From contig JAIBCL010000001.1 of the NCBI GenBank assembly GCA_019694165.1, forward strand, positions 620,001 through 684,000: a stretch of 64,000 nucleotides of DNA, given 5' to 3'. The DNA comes from Verrucomicrobiaceae bacterium. GTDB taxonomy: Bacteria > Verrucomicrobiota > Verrucomicrobiia > Verrucomicrobiales > Verrucomicrobiaceae. The first letter of the stretch is position 1; every line of letters starts with the position of its first letter. The notes beneath the pieces were generated by a model that ran no database searches, was not told the DNA's origin, and saw only the letters and a program-made list of their open reading frames with translations. A program made the position numbers and the translations under genes. This document shows, piece after piece, positions 30,201 to 36,325 of this stretch.

Positions 30201-30328
30201 TTGGCGGCTGTTTTGGCAGCAGACTTGGCGGCTTTCCCTGATTTCGCAGGCGCGGCATCAAGCCGGTCGAGGCCGGCAAACGAGATGGCAGCCACGAGCA
30301 CGGCTGTGGAGATGAGTGATTTCTTCAT
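24269..30328 (-). CDS. Bacterial alpha-2-macroglobulin with thioester
   Basis: 2019 residues from ATG 30328 with signal peptide MKKSLISTAVLVAAISFAG. Early residues 50-110 carry a bacterial A2M N-terminal domain (ELGPESSIEVRFPSAM). The MG2-type motif FADRPVYRPGETAHLKSYAR is followed by the bait and alpha-2-macroglobulin core. The thioester CVEQ lies at 1492-1495 (YPYGCVEQTSSSMM). A 55-residue Lys/Ala/Thr-rich insertion (about 1666-1721) interrupts the thioester domain. No lipobox Cys follows the signal peptide, so it is probably soluble in the periplasm, unlike E. coli YfhM. The usual partner, penicillin-binding protein 1C, is not adjacent. It would trap incoming proteases. Confidence 0.92.
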   Translation of the reverse strand: MKKSLISTAVLVAAISFAGLDRLDAAPAKSGKAAKSAAKTAAKPSAAVPTVPKEIVLTADIDIQPPELGPESSIEVRFPSAMVQKETVGTVAQQSPLEVQPELAGEFKWTSTRSGLYRLTQPPHFNTAYRFKLKAGLKDLDGKSLSTALLDEVTSAPFRVIDQYPKWFNTSDTSRTATFLFEFNDGVNPSEAAKSMFFVCGETKSRVAAKARHATGKDFDRYSADAQATWAEQVTGAKPSVSPDGARLSALIVEPESPLAVGKGWKLNVASGMKNMSGHDSLAAGESIEVGDVQPFEVRDIGAHTPFDRDYYVRVLFNKTIYRNDNGDDDPKVLAAVAKKIAAAVKIEPAVEITSTDADWRSVAIHGKFTLNTKYTITVGQEIESSDGLQLAAVAVAEKTFETNPAYVATPAFVNAQLATGKGEFECAAANVRQVRVRAKRLTGPQLMEAIEKYQPYERAFHSEPQKKAAFKVEPFESYPGQVVFDRSFPINKPLDRSDLIRLNWKEILGSAKAGPLFLEVEGTAAEGAGKQNVIAQSLVQFTDLGIVQKTNGRESMVFVVSLKTGKPVQGVRLTMVDGERKLLGSGDTDANGIAIVQGVEPKFVSAEKDGDCTAIRLQDGGSSIGLWSFNIPTAWESPWEGQRSTFIFADRPVYRPGETAHLKSYARRLSGDDLQLDAQPLKARMVLRDPRYRIVMDKQIAFSANGSWNDDLVLPEGPLGWYTLNISFPSAKGEDGNGRAEDGNGQFTFRIEDYRPNSFEVKVETDKIEFKPERIRVPLTANYYMGKALSQAKINWSAYRTEDFAPPENFSAYHFGDAPAWAGYGKERGTYFGEEEHASWDAFGDAVLNEDGTAMLEMPVPPPDKAAMPQNIRVEAEVTDINEQTINASSQFRVPGADFILGLKGPDTFGSTGKDVSLEVIAITPDGDPPNGDAKVDVKIERQSYSTIKIATAGGGSTTKDQVVLQDEFHQAVQLKAAAKGHAPSATITFKPAKAGTYFLTAESVDAHGKKLLSRLPFYVVGGGEFPWAMEDGSMMNLQPDKKELAPGQEATIVVKTPIAGTALVTVERNRFHKQYITQLSPDNPVIKVPVQDAESPNVFVSVIVVRGADGSPKQHKMPEYRVGYCELKVDSTARDLAIDVKPGREEVKPGEPVVVSAVVKDGKGAPVAGSDVTIFAVDEGVLSLMHFETPDPMKLFGATFPLAVKNWTSLDGILPEDAAERQRGNKGFLVGGGGDEEDAQIELRKNFVVTPLWVASVLSDAQGKVSATFTAPDNLTRYRIMAVAAAGVDRFGSAESAVKINKPLMVEPVVPRFARLGDEVLVKAVIHNTTPNAGDVEIELKLDDHASFVEEVRPYVPVILGAAKGADAKSQKRTLTLKAGATTATAFPIKFSKLGTTKWTWTARTTKWTEGAPALTDGTESVFEVNHPMPELREVRYARLDAKTPVENLLKEVSPQILEGEGAVEVSVSQSRLSEVRDALGYVLHYPYGCVEQTSSSMMPWLALGGYNDLFPEHLAKDKAKAAIQAGVNRILQMVTDDGGLAYWPGGQESSPWGTAYGGYVLLKARDAGASVPPEVVTALLDHLSKSLRTLDDEKDPYALTHAAMALYTLAKGGKAEPAYENLLFGKRDRIPEVAKLYLSLAMLIHDAPEAQVKELLGWHPKPVVEVKKAEPAAAAKTKATASTKGKSAGKTAGTKEKDKAGTKAVAKETPKPAPRPAQVPTWSYWWGNQLNKALRLIACTHMGLKEDADALATSILQSRNGRGEWGNTITNAWTLTSLAAYERSIKTGSEPLALAAKWDTQDVPLNLQTQNASAKTSFVLNSNLAAKPLSVSIPEGRTAFARIEAKAWPPMKQFDGQNAGYGITRSYAKLMPDGTVQDAKELRVGDMVIVTLEVEITAGSRYLAINDSLPAVFEAVNPEFETQGGENGGNRSDHASEPWFCDFREIRADRALFFTDYAPDKGRYNLTYLARVIAEGDTIAPPARIEAMYQPDKFGLSATQRVVTLPSGDGKKVAGK

Positions 30329-30452
30329 GAATTGAGAGGGCGCGGGGTGGTCGGACAGGATTCGGCGGCAGCGCATTCAAACTATCACGATGAATGAGCG
30401 TTTGACGAGCGTATTGCTCACGCCTCCATTGCTTTCGCCGCAAGGCGCTTTC

Positions 30453-30466
30453 GCGCAGCGCTGCGC
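30453..30466. promoter_or_regulatory. Perfect 14-base palindrome upstream of the sigma factor gene
   Basis: GCGCAGCGCTGCGC reads the same on both strands and lies 37 bases before the chosen sigma-factor start. A small hairpin (CGCC-GCAA-GGCG) precedes it. It could be an operator or part of a REP-like repeat; nothing in the sequence decides. Confidence 0.35.
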
Positions 30467-30503
30467 ACCGCGACCGGAGATCCCTTGCCCCCAACCGCCT
30501 GAG

Positions 30504-31172
30504 ATGGAACCCGCCAACCCGCCAACCCCCAAAGAAGACAAAAAGGAGCGCGTGCTCTGGGAGAAGACGCGCAAGAGCCTCATCGAGCGGCTCAACAACT
30601 GGGAGGACCAGAAGACGTGGAATGAATTTTACCAGACGTACTGGCGGCTCATCTACAGCGTGGGGACCAAGTCCGGCCTCACCCGCGAGGAGGCGTTCGA
30701 CGTGGTGCAGGAGACTGTCGTCGCCATCGCCCGTCAGGTGCAGAAGGGCCAGTACGACCCGCGCGCCGGGTCCTTCAAAGCGTGGCTTCTGCAGATGACC
30801 CGCTGGCGCATCCTCGACGTCTTCCGCGCCCGCAAGCGCCAGCCGTCCCTCGCCGACCAGGGCAATGCCGACAGTGAGGACACGACGAATCTCACGTTGG
30901 AGCGCATGACCCAGGACAAGGACAACCTCCTGGAAAACATCTGGGACAAGGAGTGGCGCGACAACATCACCTCCGCCGCCCTCGAGCGGGTGAAGGCCAA
31001 GGTTTCACCACGCCAGTATCAAATCTTCGATTGCTACGTGATGAAAGGCTGGGGCGTTAAGAAAACCAGCGAAGCCCTCGGCATCAACGCCGCGCAGGTC
31101 TATCTCGCGAAGCATCGCGTGGGGAACCTCGTGAAGAAGGAAGTGCAGGGTCTGGAGAACACGCTGCTCTGA
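30504..31172 (+). CDS. ECF-type RNA polymerase sigma factor
   Basis: 222 residues from ATG 30504; an ATG at 30390 is in frame but adds 38 unlikely residues. Sigma region 2 is visible (EEAFDVVQETVVAIARQV, then SFKAWLLQMTRWRILDVFR), and region 4 follows with its helix-turn-helix (VSPRQYQIFDCYVMKGWGVK, then KTSEALGINAAQVYLAKHRV). No zinc-anti-sigma gene is next to it. The following gene is a transmembrane Ser/Thr kinase, and sigma factors paired with kinases are known in PVC bacteria, where phosphorylation is thought to control the sigma factor. Confidence 0.9.
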   Translation: MEPANPPTPKEDKKERVLWEKTRKSLIERLNNWEDQKTWNEFYQTYWRLIYSVGTKSGLTREEAFDVVQETVVAIARQVQKGQYDPRAGSFKAWLLQMTRWRILDVFRARKRQPSLADQGNADSEDTTNLTLERMTQDKDNLLENIWDKEWRDNITSAALERVKAKVSPRQYQIFDCYVMKGWGVKKTSEALGINAAQVYLAKHRVGNLVKKEVQGLENTLL

Positions 31173-31474
31173 TCTCCGACGATTCAGTTCTTTGAACTGC
31201 GGAGCAGCTTTCGTCCTCCTGCCCGGACATGTTCTAGGATGCGAGCGCCCTGTCTTGAACTCGAGGTCGGACAGAAGCATGAGGGCGATCAATCCATGAC
31301 CTTCGGCTGTGACCCGCGGCGCCTGAAACGGGCCGCCGTGAGCGATGGGTGACTTCGCACGCCAGCGCAAAAACTTCCCCTTCCCACTGCTTGAGAATCG
31401 CGCCTCGTGATGGAAGGTGGCCCGATGCCACGCGCGCGTCGCACCCTGCGCGCGGGCCATTGCCATTCCACCCC
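31173..31474. other. Spacer between sigma factor and kinase genes
   Basis: About 300 bases. A small hairpin (CAGTTC-TTT-GAACTG, 31185-31199) follows the sigma stop by 12 bases without a T run, so it is at best an attenuator. The kinase frame is open back to 31349 but shows no domain there. No other gene is seen. Confidence 0.45.
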
Positions 31475-34006
31475 ATGAGTGTCCCATCAGGTGAATTCCT
31501 CGCAGCGGGGCCGCAGGCCGCGCCGGAGAGCCTGCCGACACATGACGCGGGACACGATGACGCCGCCGCGTGGGCGAATGCGGACGAGACGCTCTCGCTG
31601 CCCGAGATTGAGGAGCCGTCGGAGCGGCGCTCGCGCGTGGTGGCGAAGCAGACGTCGCACCGTGATGACATCGTGATTCCCGATTACACGCTCATCAAGC
31701 GCATCGGCGCGGGAGCGTATGGCGAGGTGTGGCTGGCGCAGAGCGTCACCGGTGCGCTGCGCGCGGTGAAGATCGTGTGGCGCGAGGACTTCGAGCTGAC
31801 GAAGACATTTCACCGCGAGTTCATCGGCATCCAGCAGTTCGAACCCATCTCACGCGGCCATCCGGGGTTGGTGCACATTTTGCACGTCGGCTGGAACGAG
31901 AAACGGGGCTTCTACTATTGCGTGATGGAGCTGGCGGACGATGCCGTGACGGGTCCCGACATCCAGGACCTCCAGGCCTACGAACCGCGGACGCTGGGCA
32001 CCGACATGAAGGCGCAGGGCCGCCTCGACCTGCACTTTTGCCAGGAGGCCGGCGCCTTCATCGCCGATGCTCTGCACTTCATGCACGCGCACGGTCTCAC
32101 CCACCGCGACATCAAGCCGTCGAACATCATCTTCGTCCACAACACATGCAAACTCGCGGACATCGGCCTCGTCGCGGGCTTCGGCGAGCGCACCTACGTC
32201 GGCACCGAGGGCTTCGTACCGCCGGAAGGCCCGGGTACAGCGCAGGCCGACCTGTACAGCCTCGGGAAAGTCTTGTACGAGATGACCACCGGCAAAGACC
32301 GGATGGAATTCCCCGAAATACCCGAAGACATCAGCGAAGACGAGTGGCCTTTCTGGAAGGAACTCAACCGCGTGATCTGCCGCGCCTGCGCACCGGACCT
32401 CAAGGAGCGCTACCAGACGTGCGAGCAGTTCGCCGCCGACCTGCGCAAGGTCGGGGCGCCGAGACCCGAGCGGCTGACCGTACGCATCGGACGCTTCGCG
32501 CGCGCGGCGCTGGTGATGCTGTTCATCTCCGCCTGCGCGGGCGGGCTGCTCGCCGCGTATAAGAGCGGCCGCGACACGGCGCGCTGGACTTTCACCTCGC
32601 CCATCCCGAAGAAGCCCGTGGTCAAGCCGCTCGGTCCGCAGCCGCCTGTGCCGGGCAAGCCGTGGCAAAACCGCCTCTCCCAGTGGTTTTCCTTCAACAA
32701 GGACCGCCATGTTGCCGATGTGCCGGTGGACTACACCACCTTCAAGCTCTTCCTCGACATGAGCGGACGCTCCATCGAGTGCGACTTCAGTCCGCCGATG
32801 AAGGTGCCGGGTCACAAGGATTTCCGCGCCGTCATGGTGCCGCCCGCCGACGCCACGGCCTTTTGCGAATGGCTGACGGCCACCGAGCGTGAGACGGGCC
32901 GTCTCACCGTGAACCAGGAGTACGGCTGGTCCCCCGTGAGCGTCCCGCGCACACCGGGCTTCGAGCCACGCGACCCGTCGTGGACAGCCATCAATTGCGA
33001 AATCGTGAAGTCCCACTACGGCAGCGTCGCCATCGACAGCACGCCGCGCGGTGCGGACGTCTTCGATGGCGACCGGCTCATCGGCCGCACGCCCCTGAGC
33101 CTGCCACGCGTCCACACCGGCGCTTTTGAGTACGAAGTGCGGTTCCCCGGCTACAAGCCCGAACTCGCGAAGGGCAAGCTCCAGGAAGGCCAGTCCACCA
33201 GCTTCAATCTGCGACTGAAGGCCAGCGGGGCGGTCGTCTTTGGCAAGACGTGGCAGAACAGCCTCGCCATGAAATTCGAGCCGCTCGGTCAGGCGATGAT
33301 CGCTGTGCATGAGGTCCGCCGGCAGGATTTCGCCGCATTTGCGAAGGCCGCGGGCCTGCCGCCGGTCGAGAATCGCGCGCTGGATGCCGACATGCGGCTG
33401 CCAGTGACCTTCGTCAACCGCAAGGACGCCGAGGACTTCTGTCGCTGGCTCACCGACACCGAGCGCGAGAAGGGCCTGCTCGATCCCGCCCAGGAATATG
33501 CGCTGCCTAGTGATGACGCCTGGAGCATGGCCGCCTATCTCCCGCGCGAGCGGGGAGACTCCCCGTCCGAGCGGAACCTACGCATCGGCAGCATCTACAC
33601 CTGGGGTTTCATCTGGCCGCCCACCGCGAAGACCGGCAACTTTTTCGGACGCAAGCCACCGCCCAAGAACGCGAAGGACGCAAAGGGCGAAAAGGAACCA
33701 AAAGGCATCGAAGGCTTCGAGGATGGTTACGAGGGCCCCGCGCCCGTCTCGTCCTTCAGCCCGGACAGTCGCAAGCTCTTCGACCTCTCCGGCAACGTCT
33801 GGGAATGGATCGCCGAACCGTGGGGCGGCGACGACGAGGCCACACGCGATCACGGTGTGGTGCGTGGCGGCGCGTTTACAACTGAAGACCGCACCGAGTT
33901 GCTCGCCTCCTACCGCCGTCATCTACCCGCCAATTCGCGTCTGCCCGATGTCGGCTTCCGCATCATGCTCATCGAAGACGGCAAACCCGCGCGGGCGGAA
34001 GAGTAA
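31475..34006 (+). CDS. Transmembrane Ser/Thr protein kinase with PEGA and SUMF1-like extracytoplasmic domains
   Basis: 843 residues. The cytoplasmic kinase domain spans 71-325: Gly loop IGAGAYGEV (77-85), Lys99 in RAVKI, HRDIKPSN (210-217), DIG (229-231) in place of DFG, and PPE at 249-251. One membrane span lies at about 340-361. Outside follow a degenerate half of a SUMF1 domain (455-490, FCEWLTATERETG), a PEGA domain (515-582), and a full SUMF1-like domain (590-835, FCRWLTDTEREKG and LFDLSGNVWEWI). The last lacks the Cys pair of true formylglycine-generating enzymes, so it is likely a sensor. The sigma factor gene upstream is the probable target. Confidence 0.9.
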   Translation: MSVPSGEFLAAGPQAAPESLPTHDAGHDDAAAWANADETLSLPEIEEPSERRSRVVAKQTSHRDDIVIPDYTLIKRIGAGAYGEVWLAQSVTGALRAVKIVWREDFELTKTFHREFIGIQQFEPISRGHPGLVHILHVGWNEKRGFYYCVMELADDAVTGPDIQDLQAYEPRTLGTDMKAQGRLDLHFCQEAGAFIADALHFMHAHGLTHRDIKPSNIIFVHNTCKLADIGLVAGFGERTYVGTEGFVPPEGPGTAQADLYSLGKVLYEMTTGKDRMEFPEIPEDISEDEWPFWKELNRVICRACAPDLKERYQTCEQFAADLRKVGAPRPERLTVRIGRFARAALVMLFISACAGGLLAAYKSGRDTARWTFTSPIPKKPVVKPLGPQPPVPGKPWQNRLSQWFSFNKDRHVADVPVDYTTFKLFLDMSGRSIECDFSPPMKVPGHKDFRAVMVPPADATAFCEWLTATERETGRLTVNQEYGWSPVSVPRTPGFEPRDPSWTAINCEIVKSHYGSVAIDSTPRGADVFDGDRLIGRTPLSLPRVHTGAFEYEVRFPGYKPELAKGKLQEGQSTSFNLRLKASGAVVFGKTWQNSLAMKFEPLGQAMIAVHEVRRQDFAAFAKAAGLPPVENRALDADMRLPVTFVNRKDAEDFCRWLTDTEREKGLLDPAQEYALPSDDAWSMAAYLPRERGDSPSERNLRIGSIYTWGFIWPPTAKTGNFFGRKPPPKNAKDAKGEKEPKGIEGFEDGYEGPAPVSSFSPDSRKLFDLSGNVWEWIAEPWGGDDEATRDHGVVRGGAFTTEDRTELLASYRRHLPANSRLPDVGFRIMLIEDGKPARAEE

Positions 34007-34170
34007 GCCCCTTTCGCGAAGGCGAATCTGCGGCATGCGATGACGACCAAGTGCGCTCCGCGGAAACAGGTCTCCTCACGGATTTCCGCACAACCTTCGA
34101 AGCGCTACGCGGCGGAAGCGCAGTCCGCGACAGGAGAACTCCGCTCGTGTCCCTTTGCAAAGGGGCTTAC
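34003..34170. repeat. 168-base inverted-repeat element across two convergent stop codons
   Basis: GTAAGCCCCTTT at 34003-34014 and its exact reverse complement AAAGGGGCTTAC at 34159-34170 flank a 144-base core. The arms supply the TAA stop of the kinase gene and, on the other strand, the TAA stop of tpiA. The right end also holds the palindrome CCCTTTGCAAAGGG (34151-34164), which could act as a bidirectional terminator. Confidence 0.6.
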
Positions 34171-34943
34171 GGGTGCGCATTCACCCAGTCAACCGCCGCG
34201 CGGACGATCTCCCAGAAGCTGCCGCTTTCGAGGCTGGCACCGCCAACGAGCGCTCCGTCCACGTCGGGCTGAGCGATGAGTTCGGCCATGTTGTTTGGCT
34301 TCACGCTGCCGCCGTACTGGATGCGGATCTTCTTCGCGGCGTCTTCGCCGAAGAGATCATGCAGCACCTTGCGGCAAAACGCGTGAGCTTCCTGCGCCTG
34401 CTCCGACGATGCTGTGCGACCGGTGCCGATGGCCCAGACGGGCTCGTAGGCGATCACGCAGTCGAGCACGCGGCGCGCGCCGACTTCACCGAGGCTTTCG
34501 CGGAGTTGCTTCTCCAAAACTTCTTCCAGTCGGCCGCCATCGCGCTCTTCCAGCGTCTCACCGATGCAGAGAATGGGATGGATGCGCGCTTCGAGAGCGG
34601 CGAGCACCTTCGCGTTCACGATCTGGTTTGTCTCTCCGTAGAGCGAGCGGCGCTCGCTGTGGCCGAGGATCACATGCTGGCAGCCGACGTCTTTGATCAT
34701 GCGCGCGCTGATCTCGCCTGTGTAGGCGCCAGCCGGATGCTGGCTCATGTTTTGCGCGGCGAGTTCGATGTTGTCATTGCGCAGCATTTCACCCGCCTTC
34801 GGAAGACTCACGAACGGGGGAGCCACCACCACCTGCACAGGGCACTTGTCCGGCACCAGTCGCATGAAGGCGCGGAGGAAATCCTCCGTCTCCTGCGGGA
34901 CCATGTGCATTTTCCAGTTGGCGGCGATGATGGGCTTTCTCAT
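34167..34943 (-). CDS. tpiA: Triosephosphate isomerase
   Basis: 258 residues, normal length. It interconverts dihydroxyacetone phosphate and glyceraldehyde 3-phosphate in glycolysis. Catalytic residues are in their usual motifs: Lys in AANWKMH near residue 11, His in ILGHSERR near 96, and Glu in AYEPVWAIGTG near 167. The phosphate-binding YGGSVKPNN and GALVGGASLE close the barrel. It starts 38 bases after pgk ends and is probably in one transcript with it. Its stop codon lies inside the arm of an inverted repeat. Confidence 0.97.
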   Translation of the reverse strand: MRKPIIAANWKMHMVPQETEDFLRAFMRLVPDKCPVQVVVAPPFVSLPKAGEMLRNDNIELAAQNMSQHPAGAYTGEISARMIKDVGCQHVILGHSERRSLYGETNQIVNAKVLAALEARIHPILCIGETLEERDGGRLEEVLEKQLRESLGEVGARRVLDCVIAYEPVWAIGTGRTASSEQAQEAHAFCRKVLHDLFGEDAAKKIRIQYGGSVKPNNMAELIAQPDVDGALVGGASLESGSFWEIVRAAVDWVNAHP

Positions 34944-34981
34944 AGATCGATTCAGGGTTCCCGGTTCTCAGTTGGCGGGTT

Positions 34982-36196
34982 TCATTTTTCCTTCAGGCAG
35001 GCGACACCTGGAAGCACTTTGCCTTCCAGAAGTTCGAGGCTCGCGCCGCCGCCGGTGGAGATGAAGGTCACTTTGTCGGCGACACCGGCCTTCTTCACGG
35101 CCTTCACGCTGTCGCCGCCGCCGATGATGGTCTTCGCACCGCTGTTGGCGGCGATGACCTTCGCGATGTCGAACGTGCCTTTGGCGCAATCCTTGATCTC
35201 GAACACGCCCATCGGGCCGTTCCAGATGACGGTCTTCGCCTTGGCGACTTCGTCGGAGAAGAGCTTCACGGACTCGGGTCCGATGTCCACGCCTTCCCAG
35301 CCGTCAGGGATGTTCTCGTTCACGCCCGTGTAGCGCGTCGCGCCGACGGTCTTCGCATCAAAATCAAACGCATCGGTGATCATCGCATCCACCGGGATGA
35401 GCAGCTTCACACCGCGTTGCTTCGCCTTGTCGAGCGCCGCTTGCGCGATGGGCTCCCACTCGGGCTTGTAGAGGCTTTTGCCGAGCGTGATGCCCTGCAC
35501 CAGCTTCCGGAAGGTGTAGGCCATGCCGCCACCGATGATGATCGTGTCTGCCTTCTCGAGGAGGCGATTGATGACCTCGATCTTGTCGCTCACTTTCGCG
35601 CCACCGAGAATGACGACGAACGGACGCTCAGGATTCTCCAGTTCGTCATGGAGCCAGGTCAGTTCCTTCTCCATCAGCAAACCGGACACAGCTGGCAAGT
35701 AATCGGCCACACCTGCCGTCGAGCTGTGCGCACGATGCGCGGAACCGAAGGCGTCATTCACGAAGACATCGCCGAGTTCAGCGAGTTGCTTCGCCAGCGC
35801 GGCGTCGTTCTTTTCTTCACCGGCTTCAAAGCGGACGTTCTCCAGCAGAGCCACGTCACCGTTCTTCAAATGCTCGACGATCTTCTTCGGCACATCGCCC
35901 ACGACGTCATGGCTGAAGACGACCGGATGATTGATCAAAGTGTGCAGATGATCCGCGACCGGTCGCAGCGAGAACTCCGGCGCGGGCTTGCCCTTCGGAC
36001 GGCCAAGGTGCGACATCAGGATGACCTTCGCACCCTTCTCGCGAAGAAATTTGATCGTCGGCAACGTCTCCTTCACGCGCGTGTCGTCGGTGATCACCAT
36101 TTTGCCGTCCTTGTTGTCGAGCGGCACATTGAAATCCACGCGCACAAGGACGCGTTTTCCGGCGAGGTCGATGTCACGAATGGTCTGCTTGGGCAT
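34982..36196 (-). CDS. pgk: Phosphoglycerate kinase
   Basis: 404 residues from ATG 36196, giving the canonical N-terminus KRVLVRVDFNVPLDNKDG. It makes ATP from 1,3-bisphosphoglycerate in glycolysis. Further family motifs are ILMSHLGRPKG, RFEAGEEKND, VVILGGAKVSDKIEV with the substrate-binding Lys, NGPMGVFEI, and the C-terminal GGGDSVKAVKKAG and STGGGASLELLEGK. A longer in-frame start at 36274 adds residues unlike the family. The pair pgk-tpiA is a common glycolytic arrangement; gap is not in the window. Confidence 0.97.
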   Translation of the reverse strand: MPKQTIRDIDLAGKRVLVRVDFNVPLDNKDGKMVITDDTRVKETLPTIKFLREKGAKVILMSHLGRPKGKPAPEFSLRPVADHLHTLINHPVVFSHDVVGDVPKKIVEHLKNGDVALLENVRFEAGEEKNDAALAKQLAELGDVFVNDAFGSAHRAHSSTAGVADYLPAVSGLLMEKELTWLHDELENPERPFVVILGGAKVSDKIEVINRLLEKADTIIIGGGMAYTFRKLVQGITLGKSLYKPEWEPIAQAALDKAKQRGVKLLIPVDAMITDAFDFDAKTVGATRYTGVNENIPDGWEGVDIGPESVKLFSDEVAKAKTVIWNGPMGVFEIKDCAKGTFDIAKVIAANSGAKTIIGGGDSVKAVKKAGVADKVTFISTGGGASLELLEGKVLPGVACLKEK

Positions 36197-36325
36197 GGCG
36201 GGCAGTTTTTGGGGGGCGCATCTATCGCGGGAAAACCCCGCTTGGCAAGAGCGCAATCCCGGAGCGGCATCCATGCCACGATGCCGCCCGACTCAGCCCG
36301 AGAATCCGCAGACCTCACGCCCCAA

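Noticed and set aside
31475-34006. Kinase C-terminus as the formylglycine-generating enzyme for the sulfatases
   Set aside because: The Cys pair needed for that reaction is absent and the domain is attached to a kinase as sensor-like part.
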